A program made the position numbers and the translations under genes. A stretch of 9,429 nucleotides of DNA from Actinomycetota bacterium. Lineage in GTDB: Bacteria; Actinomycetota; Acidimicrobiia; Acidimicrobiales; Ilumatobacteraceae. The first letter of the stretch is position 1, and each line of letters begins with the position of its first letter. Shown here in pieces: positions 1 through 6,283 of the stretch. The stretch spans positions 1 through 9,429 of the forward strand of contig WLTJ01000043.1 in the NCBI GenBank assembly GCA_009705435.1, in the 5' to 3' direction. The notes below the pieces were generated by a model. It saw only the letters and a list, made by a program, of their open reading frames with translations. It ran no database searches and was not told the origin of the DNA.

Positions 1-524
1 GGTCCATCGACTGCCTCGAGGACAACTGCGCCCGAGCCGTCAGCGAATAAAACTGCGGTGTTGCGGTCACTCCAATCGGTGATGCGCGACAAAGTGTCGG
101 TTCCGATCACTAAGACTTTCGATGAGCCCATAGCGATCAGTCCATGTGCAACTGTGAGCGCATAAACAAATCCAGAGCACGCGGCGTTGACATCAAACGC
201 CCCGCAGGAAAGACCAAGGGCATGTTGCACGGTCGCTGAAGTTGCTGGAACACAGCGGTCGGGGGTCGTCGTGGACAGCACGAGTGCATCGATGTGGCTG
301 GGATCAAGTCCAGCCATCGCCAGTGCTGCCGCTCCTGAGATGACACTCAAACCTGCTGTCGTCCCTCCAATGTGACGCTCTTGAATGCCGCTGCGCTCGC
401 GGATCCATTCGTCCGAAGTGTCCAAGGTTTGGCTGAGTTCATCGTTGGTGAGGACCCGAGGGGGCAATGCGCTACCCCATCCGGTGATCACTGCTCCTCG
501 GATGCCTTTGGGTGCTGCTGGCAT
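1..524 (-). CDS. fabH: 3-oxoacyl-ACP synthase III (KAS III), partial at 3' end
   Basis: The first 174 codons are visible and the gene continues past the left edge; full-length FabH is roughly 320-340 residues. KAS III condenses an acyl-CoA primer with malonyl-ACP and so starts each round of type II fatty-acid synthesis in the cytosol. The thiolase-fold N-terminal half is seen: a start region ITGWGSALPPRVLTNDEL, the DEWIRERSGI segment near residues 38-47, and the nucleophile Cys116 in the motif NAACSGF. The catalytic His and Asn of the second half lie outside the window. The ATG start at 524 is supported by AAGGA nine bases upstream, and only one base separates it from the fabD stop, so the two genes are surely cotranscribed and probably coupled. 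I am confident in the family; primer preference (acetyl or branched) cannot be read from this half. Confidence 0.95.
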   Translation of the reverse strand, partial: MPAAPKGIRGAVITGWGSALPPRVLTNDELSQTLDTSDEWIRERSGIQERHIGGTTAGLSVISGAAALAMAGLDPSHIDALVLSTTTPDRCVPATSATVQHALGLSCGAFDVNAACSGFVYALTVAHGLIAMGSSKVLVIGTDTLSRITDWSDRNTAVLFADGSGAVVLEAVDG

Positions 525-525
525 A

Positions 526-1701
526 TCAGAGAGTCCTTAACCAAGCAATGGGCTGGCGAAGAGTGATTCTTTCGCCTTGCACGGCGATGAAGGCCTGCAG
601 GGTGCCTTCAAAAGCTGACAGGACGTCAACCTCGCCAACTCGTCCGATGCATTGACCAACCGAGATGTGATCGCCGGAAGCGATAGTGGCTAAGGGAGTA
701 AAGACTCCAGCGGAGGGGCTTACGATTAACCGCTCAACGGCGAAGAGGTGCTCACCCTCAAGTTGGGTCGCCCCCGTAGGAGCGGCACTATTGACCCATT
801 CAATGAATTTGTCAAGGTCATCCGGGGTAGCGACCGAGATTGTCCGCGCATCAGTAAGAGTGCGCTTAGCCATCCCGCTGAGGACTCCGCCTGGCCCAAG
901 TTCGGCGAAATCTTTACAGCCCAATTCGGACAAAGTGAGCAGGCAATGTTTCCAGCGCACGGGGCTCGACAATTGCGCTGAGAGCAAACTGGCCCACTCA
1001 TCTCCGTGGTCGTGGGCGATGGCATCCACGTTGCTGATGACTGGTACTTCGGTATCGCGTGGAGCAGCACTTGCTATTGCGGTCCGCAAACGTTCGCGCG
1101 CAGGCATCATGAATGGGGTATGAAAAGCGCCGGAAACCGGAAGCGACATGGCTTTCTTTGCGCCAAGTTCTTTTGCAATTTCTGAGGCTCGTGCGACACC
1201 TGCTGCAGATCCAGCGATGACTACCTGACCTGGAGCATTGAAGTTAGCGACCCACACTTCGCTATCAGCGCGGCGGCAGGCAACTTCAACGAGTTCGTCA
1301 TCGAGACCAAGAATGGCTGCCATCGTCCCAGGATTGGCTTGTCCGGCATCATGCATTGCGTCAGCTCTCTCACATACCAAACGCACACCATCATCAAAAG
1401 ACAATGCGCCGGTAGCAGTGAGAGCGGTGTACTCACCAAGACTGTGCCCGGCGCAGAAACTGGGATCAAAACCGAGTCGTTCGACAGCATCCAAAACCAT
1501 CAGACTGGACACAAAAGTTGTCAACTGCGCATTGCGCGTATCTTTCAACTCGTCGGCGTCTGCGTCAAGCAATAGTCGCGCTACATCGCGTCCCGAGACT
1601 TCTGATGCCTCGTCAACCAAATCCCAAGATTCATGATCCGCCCACGGACGACCCATGCCTGGGCGTTGAGATCCCTGACCTGGAAAAGTAAAAGCGAGCA
1701 C
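526..1701 (-). CDS. fabD: malonyl-CoA:ACP transacylase with extra C-terminal BCCP-like domain
   Basis: FabD moves the malonyl group from CoA to acyl carrier protein, supplying the extender for fatty-acid synthesis. The transferase fold covers about residues 1-305: FPGQGSQ at 6-12, the nucleophile Ser87 in GHSLGEY, Arg112 that usually binds the malonyl carboxylate, His194 in GAFHTPF, and GPGGVLSGM at 269-277. The protein has 391 residues, whereas ordinary FabD has about 300-320. Residues ~323-390 form an extra module resembling a biotinyl/lipoyl barrel-sandwich domain (SPSAGVFTPL, GDHISVGQCIGRV, FEGTLQAFIAVQGERI), but no AMKM lysine is present where biotin would attach. The start is GTG at 1701; no good Shine-Dalgarno precedes it, and a TAACTT hexamer six bases upstream suggests a leaderless message. 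FabD is first in the fabD-fabH unit. The transferase assignment is firm; the tail's function is unknown. Confidence 0.95.
   Translation of the reverse strand: MLAFTFPGQGSQRPGMGRPWADHESWDLVDEASEVSGRDVARLLLDADADELKDTRNAQLTTFVSSLMVLDAVERLGFDPSFCAGHSLGEYTALTATGALSFDDGVRLVCERADAMHDAGQANPGTMAAILGLDDELVEVACRRADSEVWVANFNAPGQVVIAGSAAGVARASEIAKELGAKKAMSLPVSGAFHTPFMMPARERLRTAIASAAPRDTEVPVISNVDAIAHDHGDEWASLLSAQLSSPVRWKHCLLTLSELGCKDFAELGPGGVLSGMAKRTLTDARTISVATPDDLDKFIEWVNSAAPTGATQLEGEHLFAVERLIVSPSAGVFTPLATIASGDHISVGQCIGRVGEVDVLSAFEGTLQAFIAVQGERITLRQPIAWLRTL
534..538 (-). promoter_or_regulatory. ribosome binding site of fabH
   Basis: On the minus strand AAGGA lies nine bases before the fabH ATG, inside the last codons of fabD. 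It decides the choice of ATG at 524 as the fabH start. Confidence 0.7.
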
Positions 1702-1707
1702 CCCTAG

Positions 1708-1713
1708 AAGTTA
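1708..1713 (-). promoter_or_regulatory. candidate -10 element for fabD (leaderless)
   Basis: The minus strand reads TAACTT, fitting the actinobacterial TANNNT pattern, and ends six bases before the GTG start of fabD. Transcription would then begin at or next to the start codon. No convincing -35 hexamer is visible. The assignment is inferred from spacing alone. Confidence 0.35.
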
Positions 1714-1731
1714 GACGCTACGCACAAGGGA

Positions 1732-1746
1732 ATCGGTGCTACCGAT
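1732..1746. promoter_or_regulatory. perfect inverted repeat, possible operator of fabD
   Basis: ATCGGT-GCT-ACCGAT is a perfect 6-3-6 dyad whose near edge lies 31 bp upstream of the fabD GTG. If the TAACTT hexamer is the -10, the dyad covers the -35 area. It lies upstream of both divergent transcripts, so a protein-binding site is more likely than an RNA hairpin. In other actinobacteria a dedicated regulator (FasR) acts upstream of fabD, but no FasR-type gene is visible here, and I do not know that this dyad is its site. Confidence 0.4.
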
Positions 1747-1773
1747 GGGTAACGGCGAAATCAGGTGATGATT

Positions 1774-1794
1774 GATGCGGGTGAAAAACGCATC
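1774..1794. repeat. inverted repeat GATGCG-N9-CGCATC
   Basis: A perfect 6-bp inverted repeat with a nine-base spacer sits between the divergent fabD and tRNA genes, about 20 bp before the tRNA's probable -10 element. It would overlap the tRNA promoter's upstream half and lies 73-93 bp upstream of fabD. It may be a second regulator site. A chance repeat of this length is possible in an intergenic region of this size. Confidence 0.3.
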
Positions 1795-1801
1795 TTGGGG
1801 C

Positions 1802-1807
1802 TAGTCT
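1802..1807 (+). promoter_or_regulatory. candidate -10 element of the tRNA gene
   Basis: TAGTCT fits TANNNT and ends eight bases before the first base of the mature tRNA, a spacing compatible with a very short 5' leader removed by RNase P. No matching -35 hexamer stands out, so support is weak. Confidence 0.3.
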
Positions 1808-1815
1808 GATCGGGC

Positions 1816-1889
1816 GCCCCGGTGGCCCAACTGGCAGAGGCAGCGGTCTCAAACTCCGTACGGTGTGGGTTCGAATCCCACCCGGGGCA
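1816..1889 (+). tRNA. tRNA-Leu (anticodon CAA), with short variable loop
   Basis: The cloverleaf was folded by hand. Acceptor GCCCCGG (1816-1822) pairs perfectly with CCGGGGC (1882-1888), with discriminator A at 1889. U8 and A14 are present. The D arm uses GCC/GGC with loop CAACTGGCAGA including G18-G19. The anticodon stem 1843-1847/1855-1859 has three Watson-Crick pairs, a G-U and a U-U mismatch next to the loop. Loop CTCAAAC gives anticodon CAA at 1850-1852. T stem GTGGG/CCCAC (1865-1869/1877-1881) closes TTCGAAT. CCA is not encoded. CAA reads UUG leucine codons, and the D-arm layout resembles tRNA-Leu, yet the variable region is only five bases (1860-1864), whereas bacterial tRNA-Leu normally has a long variable arm. 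The gene is secure; its amino-acid identity is less so. Confidence 0.85.
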
Positions 1890-1899
1890 CAACTTTTAA

Positions 1900-1927
1900 G
1901 GAAATCTTCTCTGAGGAGGGGATTTCT
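1900..1927 (+). terminator. strong hairpin after the tRNA, likely intrinsic terminator
   Basis: Bases 1901-1911 pair with 1916-1926 in an unbroken 11-bp stem with two G-U wobbles, closed by a TGAG tetraloop; 1900 and 1927 add one more G-U pair. It starts ten bases after the tRNA discriminator. The downstream bases are not a clean T run, which is common for actinobacterial terminators. It probably separates the tRNA transcript from the following operon. Confidence 0.6.
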
Positions 1928-1963
1928 CGCGTATTTCGATCTGCCATCTACTTGTGGGTTCCG

Positions 1964-1969
1964 TAGGCT
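1964..1969 (+). promoter_or_regulatory. candidate -10 element for the 1977-6283 operon
   Basis: TAGGCT fits TANNNT and ends seven bases before the ATG at 1977, which has no good Shine-Dalgarno sequence. This is the spacing expected of a leaderless actinobacterial message. No clear -35 is seen. Confidence 0.35.
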
Positions 1970-1976
1970 GATTTCC

Positions 1977-2261
1977 ATGGGTCAACGACTTGTTGAACGG
2001 CGTTTACGAGAAACTTCAGCGCGCCTCAGAGCGCTCAAAGAAGAATTGGCTATCGTCGAAGAACAATTGGCGCATTTGAGTGACGACGCTGACGATAAAG
2101 CCCTTCGGTCCCTCGTCTCGGAGACCCCAGGTTCGGCCGTGGAATACCGTGAAGCCAGTTTGCACCGAGATGCAATGGTTCGCCATCGCCACAGTGTGGA
2201 GGTCAGTATTTCAGAATTACTCATCAAACAAGATCAGTTGCTCGGCAAAATCGGTCATTGA
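1977..2261 (+). CDS. small conserved-type charged helical protein, function unknown
   Basis: A 94-residue protein rich in Arg, Glu and Leu, with no signal peptide and no membrane segment. Residues 1-35 (RLVERRLRETSARLRALKEE and on) and about 60-92 show heptad-like spacing of hydrophobic residues, so two coiled-coil helices are predicted, joined by the segment DDADDKALRSLVSETPGS at about 36-53. I recall similar small proteins beside ANTAR regulators in other actinobacteria but know no established function. ATG at 1977 is chosen because an upstream in-frame extension would run back into the terminator hairpin and the tRNA. It is the first gene of the run with pdtaR, 34 bp ahead of it. It could be a partner of the regulator or simply a neighbour. 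Confidence 0.75.
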   Translation: MGQRLVERRLRETSARLRALKEELAIVEEQLAHLSDDADDKALRSLVSETPGSAVEYREASLHRDAMVRHRHSVEVSISELLIKQDQLLGKIGH

Positions 2262-2295
2262 GGCTCAGACCTCGCAGAAGTGGTTGAATGAACAT

Positions 2296-2871
2296 ATGAG
2301 TATTCGTGTTGTCATTGCAGAGGATGAAGCGATTATTCGTCTGGACCTGCGTGAGACCCTTGAGGAAGAGGGCTATGAGGTCGTGGGTGAGGCCGGTCGA
2401 GGAGATCAGGCACTCAAACTGATTCGCGAACTTCAACCCGATCTAGCAATTCTCGATGTCAAGATGCCGGGTATGGATGGACTTGAAGTTGCTCGACAGG
2501 TGGGTGATGAAAGAATTTGTGGTGTCCTAGTCCTGACTGCTTTCAGCCAGCGGGAAATCATTGAGCAAGCTCGTGATGCCGGCGCTTTGGCTTTCCTTGT
2601 TAAGCCGTATCAGAAAAGTGATCTGATACCAGCTATGGAAATGGCTATTGCCCGCTTTCGGGAATTGCAGGCACTGAGTGAACAGAATGATGTTTTAGAA
2701 GAGAAGTTAGAAGCTCGCAAAATCATTGACAGAGCGAAGGGTCGCTTGATTGACGAGTTCGCTATGAAGGAGCAAGAGGCTTTTGCTTTTATCCAGCAAA
2801 CGGCGATGACCGAGCGTTCACGTATGCGCGATGTGGCGGAGAAGATTTTGTCCGGAGAATTAAAGCCTTGA
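2296..2871 (+). CDS. pdtaR: PdtaR-like response regulator with ANTAR RNA-binding domain
   Basis: A 191-residue cytosolic two-component regulator that, in this family, acts on RNA rather than DNA: after phosphorylation the ANTAR domain binds paired stem-loops in nascent RNA and prevents termination. Receiver domain, about 4-120: acidic pocket Glu9, Asp10 and Glu11, phosphoacceptor Asp54 in LDVKMPGMDG, Thr81 in LTAFSQRE, Lys103 in FLVKPY. A helical linker follows at 120-140, then ANTAR at about 130-187 with RKIIDRAKGRLI and the FAFIQQTAM segment. The close match to Mycobacterium PdtaR in LTAFSQR, AGA.AFLVKP and SDLIPA supports the symbol. ATG at 2296 is chosen; a longer reading frame extends upstream but overlaps the preceding gene. 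The cognate kinase (PdtaS, usually encoded elsewhere) is not in the window. Its stop overlaps the polA start. Confidence 0.93.
   Translation: MSIRVVIAEDEAIIRLDLRETLEEEGYEVVGEAGRGDQALKLIRELQPDLAILDVKMPGMDGLEVARQVGDERICGVLVLTAFSQREIIEQARDAGALAFLVKPYQKSDLIPAMEMAIARFRELQALSEQNDVLEEKLEARKIIDRAKGRLIDEFAMKEQEAFAFIQQTAMTERSRMRDVAEKILSGELKP
2854..2858 (+). promoter_or_regulatory. ribosome binding site deciding the polA TTG start
   Basis: GGAGA lies nine bases before the TTG at 2868, inside the end of pdtaR. It supports this rare start codon over downstream alternatives, together with the expected FEN-domain start LLVLDGNSLTYRAF immediately after it. Confidence 0.65.
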
Positions 2872-5561
2872 ATCAAGCAGATAAGACACTTCTTGTTCTC
2901 GACGGAAACTCACTGACCTATCGAGCCTTCTATGGCATCCCGACGGACATGATCACAGCCAGTGGGCAAGTGACCAATGCCGTGTACGGAATGACATCTA
3001 TGGTTTTGACCTTGCTCAAGGATCACCGTCCAGACGGAATCATTGTTGCCTTTGACCGACCTGAGCCGACATTTCGGCACATCGCTGAGCCCACTTATAA
3101 GGCGCAGCGCGAGGCCTCGCCCGATATTTTGCGGCAGCAAATGGGAATCGTCAAAGAACTCTTGACAGCAATGGGAATCGCCATCACCGAACTCGTTGGC
3201 TTTGAAGCAGATGATGTGATTGCAACGGTGGCTGATCAAGCCGTTGATGTTGGTTTTCGGGTGATCATTGTGACGGGCGATCGTGATAGCTATCAGTTGG
3301 TGCGTGACCCGCATGTGCGCGTTTTGTACAACAAACGCGGGGTGTCAGATTACGCGTTATATGACGAAGCAGGAATTCTTGAGCGAACTGGTGTGACTCC
3401 TGCTCAATATGTTGCCTACGCAGCATTGCGCGGTGATCCCAGCGACAATCTTCCAGGAGTGCCAGGGGTGGGCGAAAAAACTGCGGCAAAGTTGATTGCC
3501 ACCTATGGTGGCTTGGACGGAATTTTTGCGCATGCGGATGCTCAGACCCCAAAACTGAGGGCTTCGCTGATTGAGAACGAAGAATTGGCGCGGAAAAATG
3601 AAGAACTTATGTCGCTGCGCCATGATGCACCGATTGATGTCGACTTGACTGCCTTAGCAGTCACTCCGAATCAAGCAGAGGTTCAGCGATTATTCGATTT
3701 TCTGGAATTTAAATCAATGGCGGGGCGTTTTCGCGAGGTGCAAAAGTTGCTCGGTCATTCTGCATCGGACACAGTCGCTGAAATTTCTTCGCAGACCGAA
3801 GATGTGCAGTATTTACTTGCCGCAGTCACAGTTGCTGTTGATGTCAGCGCGGTCCTTGAAGTTCTTGGAGAGGATCGCGTTGTCGATATAGCCGCCCAAT
3901 GGGCAGGTGACGCTGGTCGTTCAGAGTTGCTAGGGATCTCCTTAAGCCATCACATTGAGCGGTTTTCAACGATGTGGATACCGAGTGCTCTTTTGCGTGA
4001 ATCACGCATCTCTGCGGCTTTATCTCACTGCAAATTTAGGGCTCATGACGCTAAAGCCATGCTGCGTTCTTTGCTTGCTCTCGGTATTGACATGCAAGGT
4101 CTGGAGTTCGATACGGCAATCGCTGCTTATCTCATAGATCCTGCGCAAAGTCGTTACTCCTTAGTTGATTTAGTAGAGCGTTATTCCTCGGCGCGATTCC
4201 CTGAAGATGATCCGGCGACTACTGGGCAACTCGACTTGGGTGGGACTGCGATTGACGAATCGCAACGCGCCGGTCGTGATTGTTTAGCGATTGCACAAGT
4301 GACTCACGCCCTCACAGCGGCTTTGGAAACTCACGGCATGCTGACTCTTTACCAAGAGATGGAGAACCCTTTAGTGAGGGTCTTGGCGCGTATGGAGCAT
4401 TTGGGCATTGCTGTTGATGGAGTGCAACTCAAAGCTATTGCCGCGCGTTTGACGGCTGAAGTGGGCGAGTTGTCTCTTGCCTTGCAGACCGTCGTCGGTC
4501 ATCCGTTTAATACCAATTCACCCGCACAACTTGGCAAGATTTTATTCGAGGAACGTGGTCTGATTCCTCCAAGAAAAACCAAAACTGGTTATTCAACCGA
4601 TGTGGCAACTTTGGAAAAATTGCGTGACTCGTGGCCTGAGTTTATTGATCCTTTGATGCGCTACCGCGAAGTAGAGAAACTCCGTGGAACATACGGTGAG
4701 GGCTTGTTGTCTGAGGTTGCTGCTGATGGAAGGATTCACGCAACTTTTAATCAGACGGTGACACGTACTGGGCGTCTATCAAGCGACCAGCCGAATTTGC
4801 ACAATATTCCTGTGCGCACTGAGGAGGGCCGTATTTTTAGAACGGCATTTGTGCCATCGGCAGGATGCCGATTGATGGTGGCTGACTACAACCAAATTGA
4901 ATTGCGTTGTATCGCCCACTTGGCTCAAGATCCAGGGTTGATCGCCGCATTCACTAGTGGTCAAGATGTTCATAGCGCGACAGCGGCTCGTGTTTTTGGA
5001 GTCGAAGAGTCGGCGGTGACACATGAACAGCGATCCAAAGCGAAGATGGTTTCCTATGGACTCGCTTACGGCATGGAAGCTTTCGGGCTCGGTCAACGCC
5101 TTGGTATTCGTACTGATGAGGCAGCATCTATTTTGGACGCCTACTTCGCTGCTTTCCCAAATGTTCAGTCCTATATGGATCACACGGTGGCGCAAGCCAA
5201 GAGTCGTGGATATACCGAGACACTTTTTGGGCGGAGACGGCGGATACCAGAACTTGACAGTTCTAATTTCCGCATCCGTCAAGCGGGAGAGCGTCAAGCG
5301 ATGAACGCGGCGATTCAAGGATTGGCTGCCGATATTTTTAAAATCGCTTTGATTCGTATTGACCAAGCCCTGAGTGACTCAGTTTTGGCAAGTCGTCTCG
5401 TACTGCAGGTACACGACGAAGTTCTCGTGGAGTCCCCGTTGAACGAGGTGGAAGTTGTTGACGCGCTTGTCTTGCAGATCATGGAGCAAGCCACAAAACT
5501 TGATGTGCCACTGGCGGTCAATTCGGCATGGGGATCGACCTGGGCAGAGGCAAAGTCGTAG
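2868..5561 (+). CDS. polA: DNA polymerase I, proofreading site degenerate
   Basis: An 897-residue cytosolic enzyme that removes RNA primers and fills gaps in repair and lagging-strand synthesis. The 5' nuclease covers about 1-290: LDGNS at 11-15, AFDRPEPTFRH at 61-71, GFEADD at 111-116, TGDRDSYQLV at 136-145, then the helix-hairpin-helix GVPGVGEKTA. The 3'-5' exonuclease-like region, about 310-490, has no recognisable DxE motif, and the other metal-binding aspartates also seem replaced, so proofreading is probably absent. The polymerase part, about 495-897, has motif A ADYNQIELR (Asp673), motif B RSKAKMVSYGLAYG (Lys726, Tyr730, Tyr734) and motif C QVHDEV (His849, Asp850). Tyr730 stands where E. 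coli has Phe762. The TTG start overlaps the pdtaR TGA stop as TTGA, implying translational coupling. Confidence 0.97.
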   Translation: MNQADKTLLVLDGNSLTYRAFYGIPTDMITASGQVTNAVYGMTSMVLTLLKDHRPDGIIVAFDRPEPTFRHIAEPTYKAQREASPDILRQQMGIVKELLTAMGIAITELVGFEADDVIATVADQAVDVGFRVIIVTGDRDSYQLVRDPHVRVLYNKRGVSDYALYDEAGILERTGVTPAQYVAYAALRGDPSDNLPGVPGVGEKTAAKLIATYGGLDGIFAHADAQTPKLRASLIENEELARKNEELMSLRHDAPIDVDLTALAVTPNQAEVQRLFDFLEFKSMAGRFREVQKLLGHSASDTVAEISSQTEDVQYLLAAVTVAVDVSAVLEVLGEDRVVDIAAQWAGDAGRSELLGISLSHHIERFSTMWIPSALLRESRISAALSHCKFRAHDAKAMLRSLLALGIDMQGLEFDTAIAAYLIDPAQSRYSLVDLVERYSSARFPEDDPATTGQLDLGGTAIDESQRAGRDCLAIAQVTHALTAALETHGMLTLYQEMENPLVRVLARMEHLGIAVDGVQLKAIAARLTAEVGELSLALQTVVGHPFNTNSPAQLGKILFEERGLIPPRKTKTGYSTDVATLEKLRDSWPEFIDPLMRYREVEKLRGTYGEGLLSEVAADGRIHATFNQTVTRTGRLSSDQPNLHNIPVRTEEGRIFRTAFVPSAGCRLMVADYNQIELRCIAHLAQDPGLIAAFTSGQDVHSATAARVFGVEESAVTHEQRSKAKMVSYGLAYGMEAFGLGQRLGIRTDEAASILDAYFAAFPNVQSYMDHTVAQAKSRGYTETLFGRRRRIPELDSSNFRIRQAGERQAMNAAIQGLAADIFKIALIRIDQALSDSVLASRLVLQVHDEVLVESPLNEVEVVDALVLQIMEQATKLDVPLAVNSAWGSTWAEAKS

Positions 5562-5566
5562 GGACT

Positions 5567-6283
5567 GTGAGCGACCACTGGTTTGAACCTGTCGCCCAAC
5601 ATATGGGTCGGGCATACCTGCGTTATTCATTTGCACAGGGCACGGTTCAAGAGATCGATTTCTTGATAGATGCCTTGTGCTTAACGCAAGGTCAAAGAGT
5701 TCTCGACGTGGGATGCGGTCCCGGTCGTCATAGTCACGAATTAGCGAGGCGCGGAATTCTTGTTCACGGAATTGATATCAGTCAGGAATTCATTGAAATC
5801 GCCCAGCAAGATGCCCCGGTCGGTGCCACCTTTGAGCGTTTGGATGCCAGAGATCTTCTGGAGTCAACGCATCTAGGGGACTTCGATGCAGTGATTTGCC
5901 TCTGTCAGGGTGCCTTTGGGCTGATGACCGCCAATGGTGATGACGAGTTGGTGGTCGCCGGAATGGCCCACTCCCTGAAAATCAACGGACGTGCGGCAAT
6001 CAGCGCTTTCAACGCCTATTTTTCGGTCAAATATCATGAGGAGGCGGTTTTCGATGCTTCATCAGGGGTTTCTCATGAGGTGACCAAGGTTCGAAATGTT
6101 CATGGTGAGGAGATCCAAGTGGACCTCTGGACTGGGTGTTACACACCACGTGAACTGCGATTACTGATGACCAAGCATCGGTTAGACGTGGATTCCGTGT
6201 TCTCGGTAGAGCCTGGTGCCTATGGGCAAAATCCTCCTTCGGTTGAATCTGCCGAGTTTTTGGTTCTCGCTACTCGCCGCTGA
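5567..6283 (+). CDS. class I SAM-dependent methyltransferase, substrate unknown
   Basis: A 238-residue protein with a Rossmann-type methyltransferase core. Motif I is RVLDVGCGPGRHSHELARRG at about 44-63, followed by the acidic strand end HGIDIS at 67-72, DARDL at about 93-97 and the motif IV-like DAVICLCQGAFGLM at 107-120. The N-terminal DHWFEPVAQHMGRAYLRYSF is typical of a family I recall lying near rpsA in other actinobacteria. No target can be named. GTG at 5567 is preferred because the protein then begins with this family start; an in-frame ATG at 5528 lies inside polA. AGGGA is close upstream. Only five bases separate the gene from the polA stop, so it is the fourth gene of the operon. 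No signal peptide or membrane segment is seen. Confidence 0.85.
   Translation: MSDHWFEPVAQHMGRAYLRYSFAQGTVQEIDFLIDALCLTQGQRVLDVGCGPGRHSHELARRGILVHGIDISQEFIEIAQQDAPVGATFERLDARDLLESTHLGDFDAVICLCQGAFGLMTANGDDELVVAGMAHSLKINGRAAISAFNAYFSVKYHEEAVFDASSGVSHEVTKVRNVHGEEIQVDLWTGCYTPRELRLLMTKHRLDVDSVFSVEPGAYGQNPPSVESAEFLVLATRR

Noticed and set aside
686..1636. Long open frames opposite fabD on the plus strand
   Set aside because: They are antisense shadows of fabD: no ribosome binding sites, no recognisable domains, and fabD itself is unambiguous in the other frame.
1816..1889. Reading the tRNA anticodon as CTC (Glu) by shifting the loop one turn
   Set aside because: The shifted register breaks the anticodon stem (G-A and other mismatches), while the CAA register keeps U33, a purine at 37 and three Watson-Crick pairs.
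1900..1927. The post-tRNA hairpin as a PdtaR (ANTAR) target controlling its own operon
   Set aside because: ANTAR targets are paired stem-loops with six-base loops having A at position 1 and G at position 4. This hairpin has a TGAG tetraloop and no second partner stem, so a plain terminator is the simpler reading.
1863..1976. An upstream in-frame extension of the small helical protein beginning in the tRNA
   Set aside because: The extension would translate the T arm and the terminator hairpin; the ATG at 1977 gives the charged helical protein with nothing missing.
4779..5366. A 195-codon open frame antisense to the polymerase domain of polA
   Set aside because: It covers the most conserved part of polA, where codon constraints leave reverse frames open; its translation shows no domain features.
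5528..5566. ATG at 5528 as the methyltransferase start
   Set aside because: It lies inside polA and adds residues unlike the family; the GTG at 5567 gives the typical SDHWFEP start.
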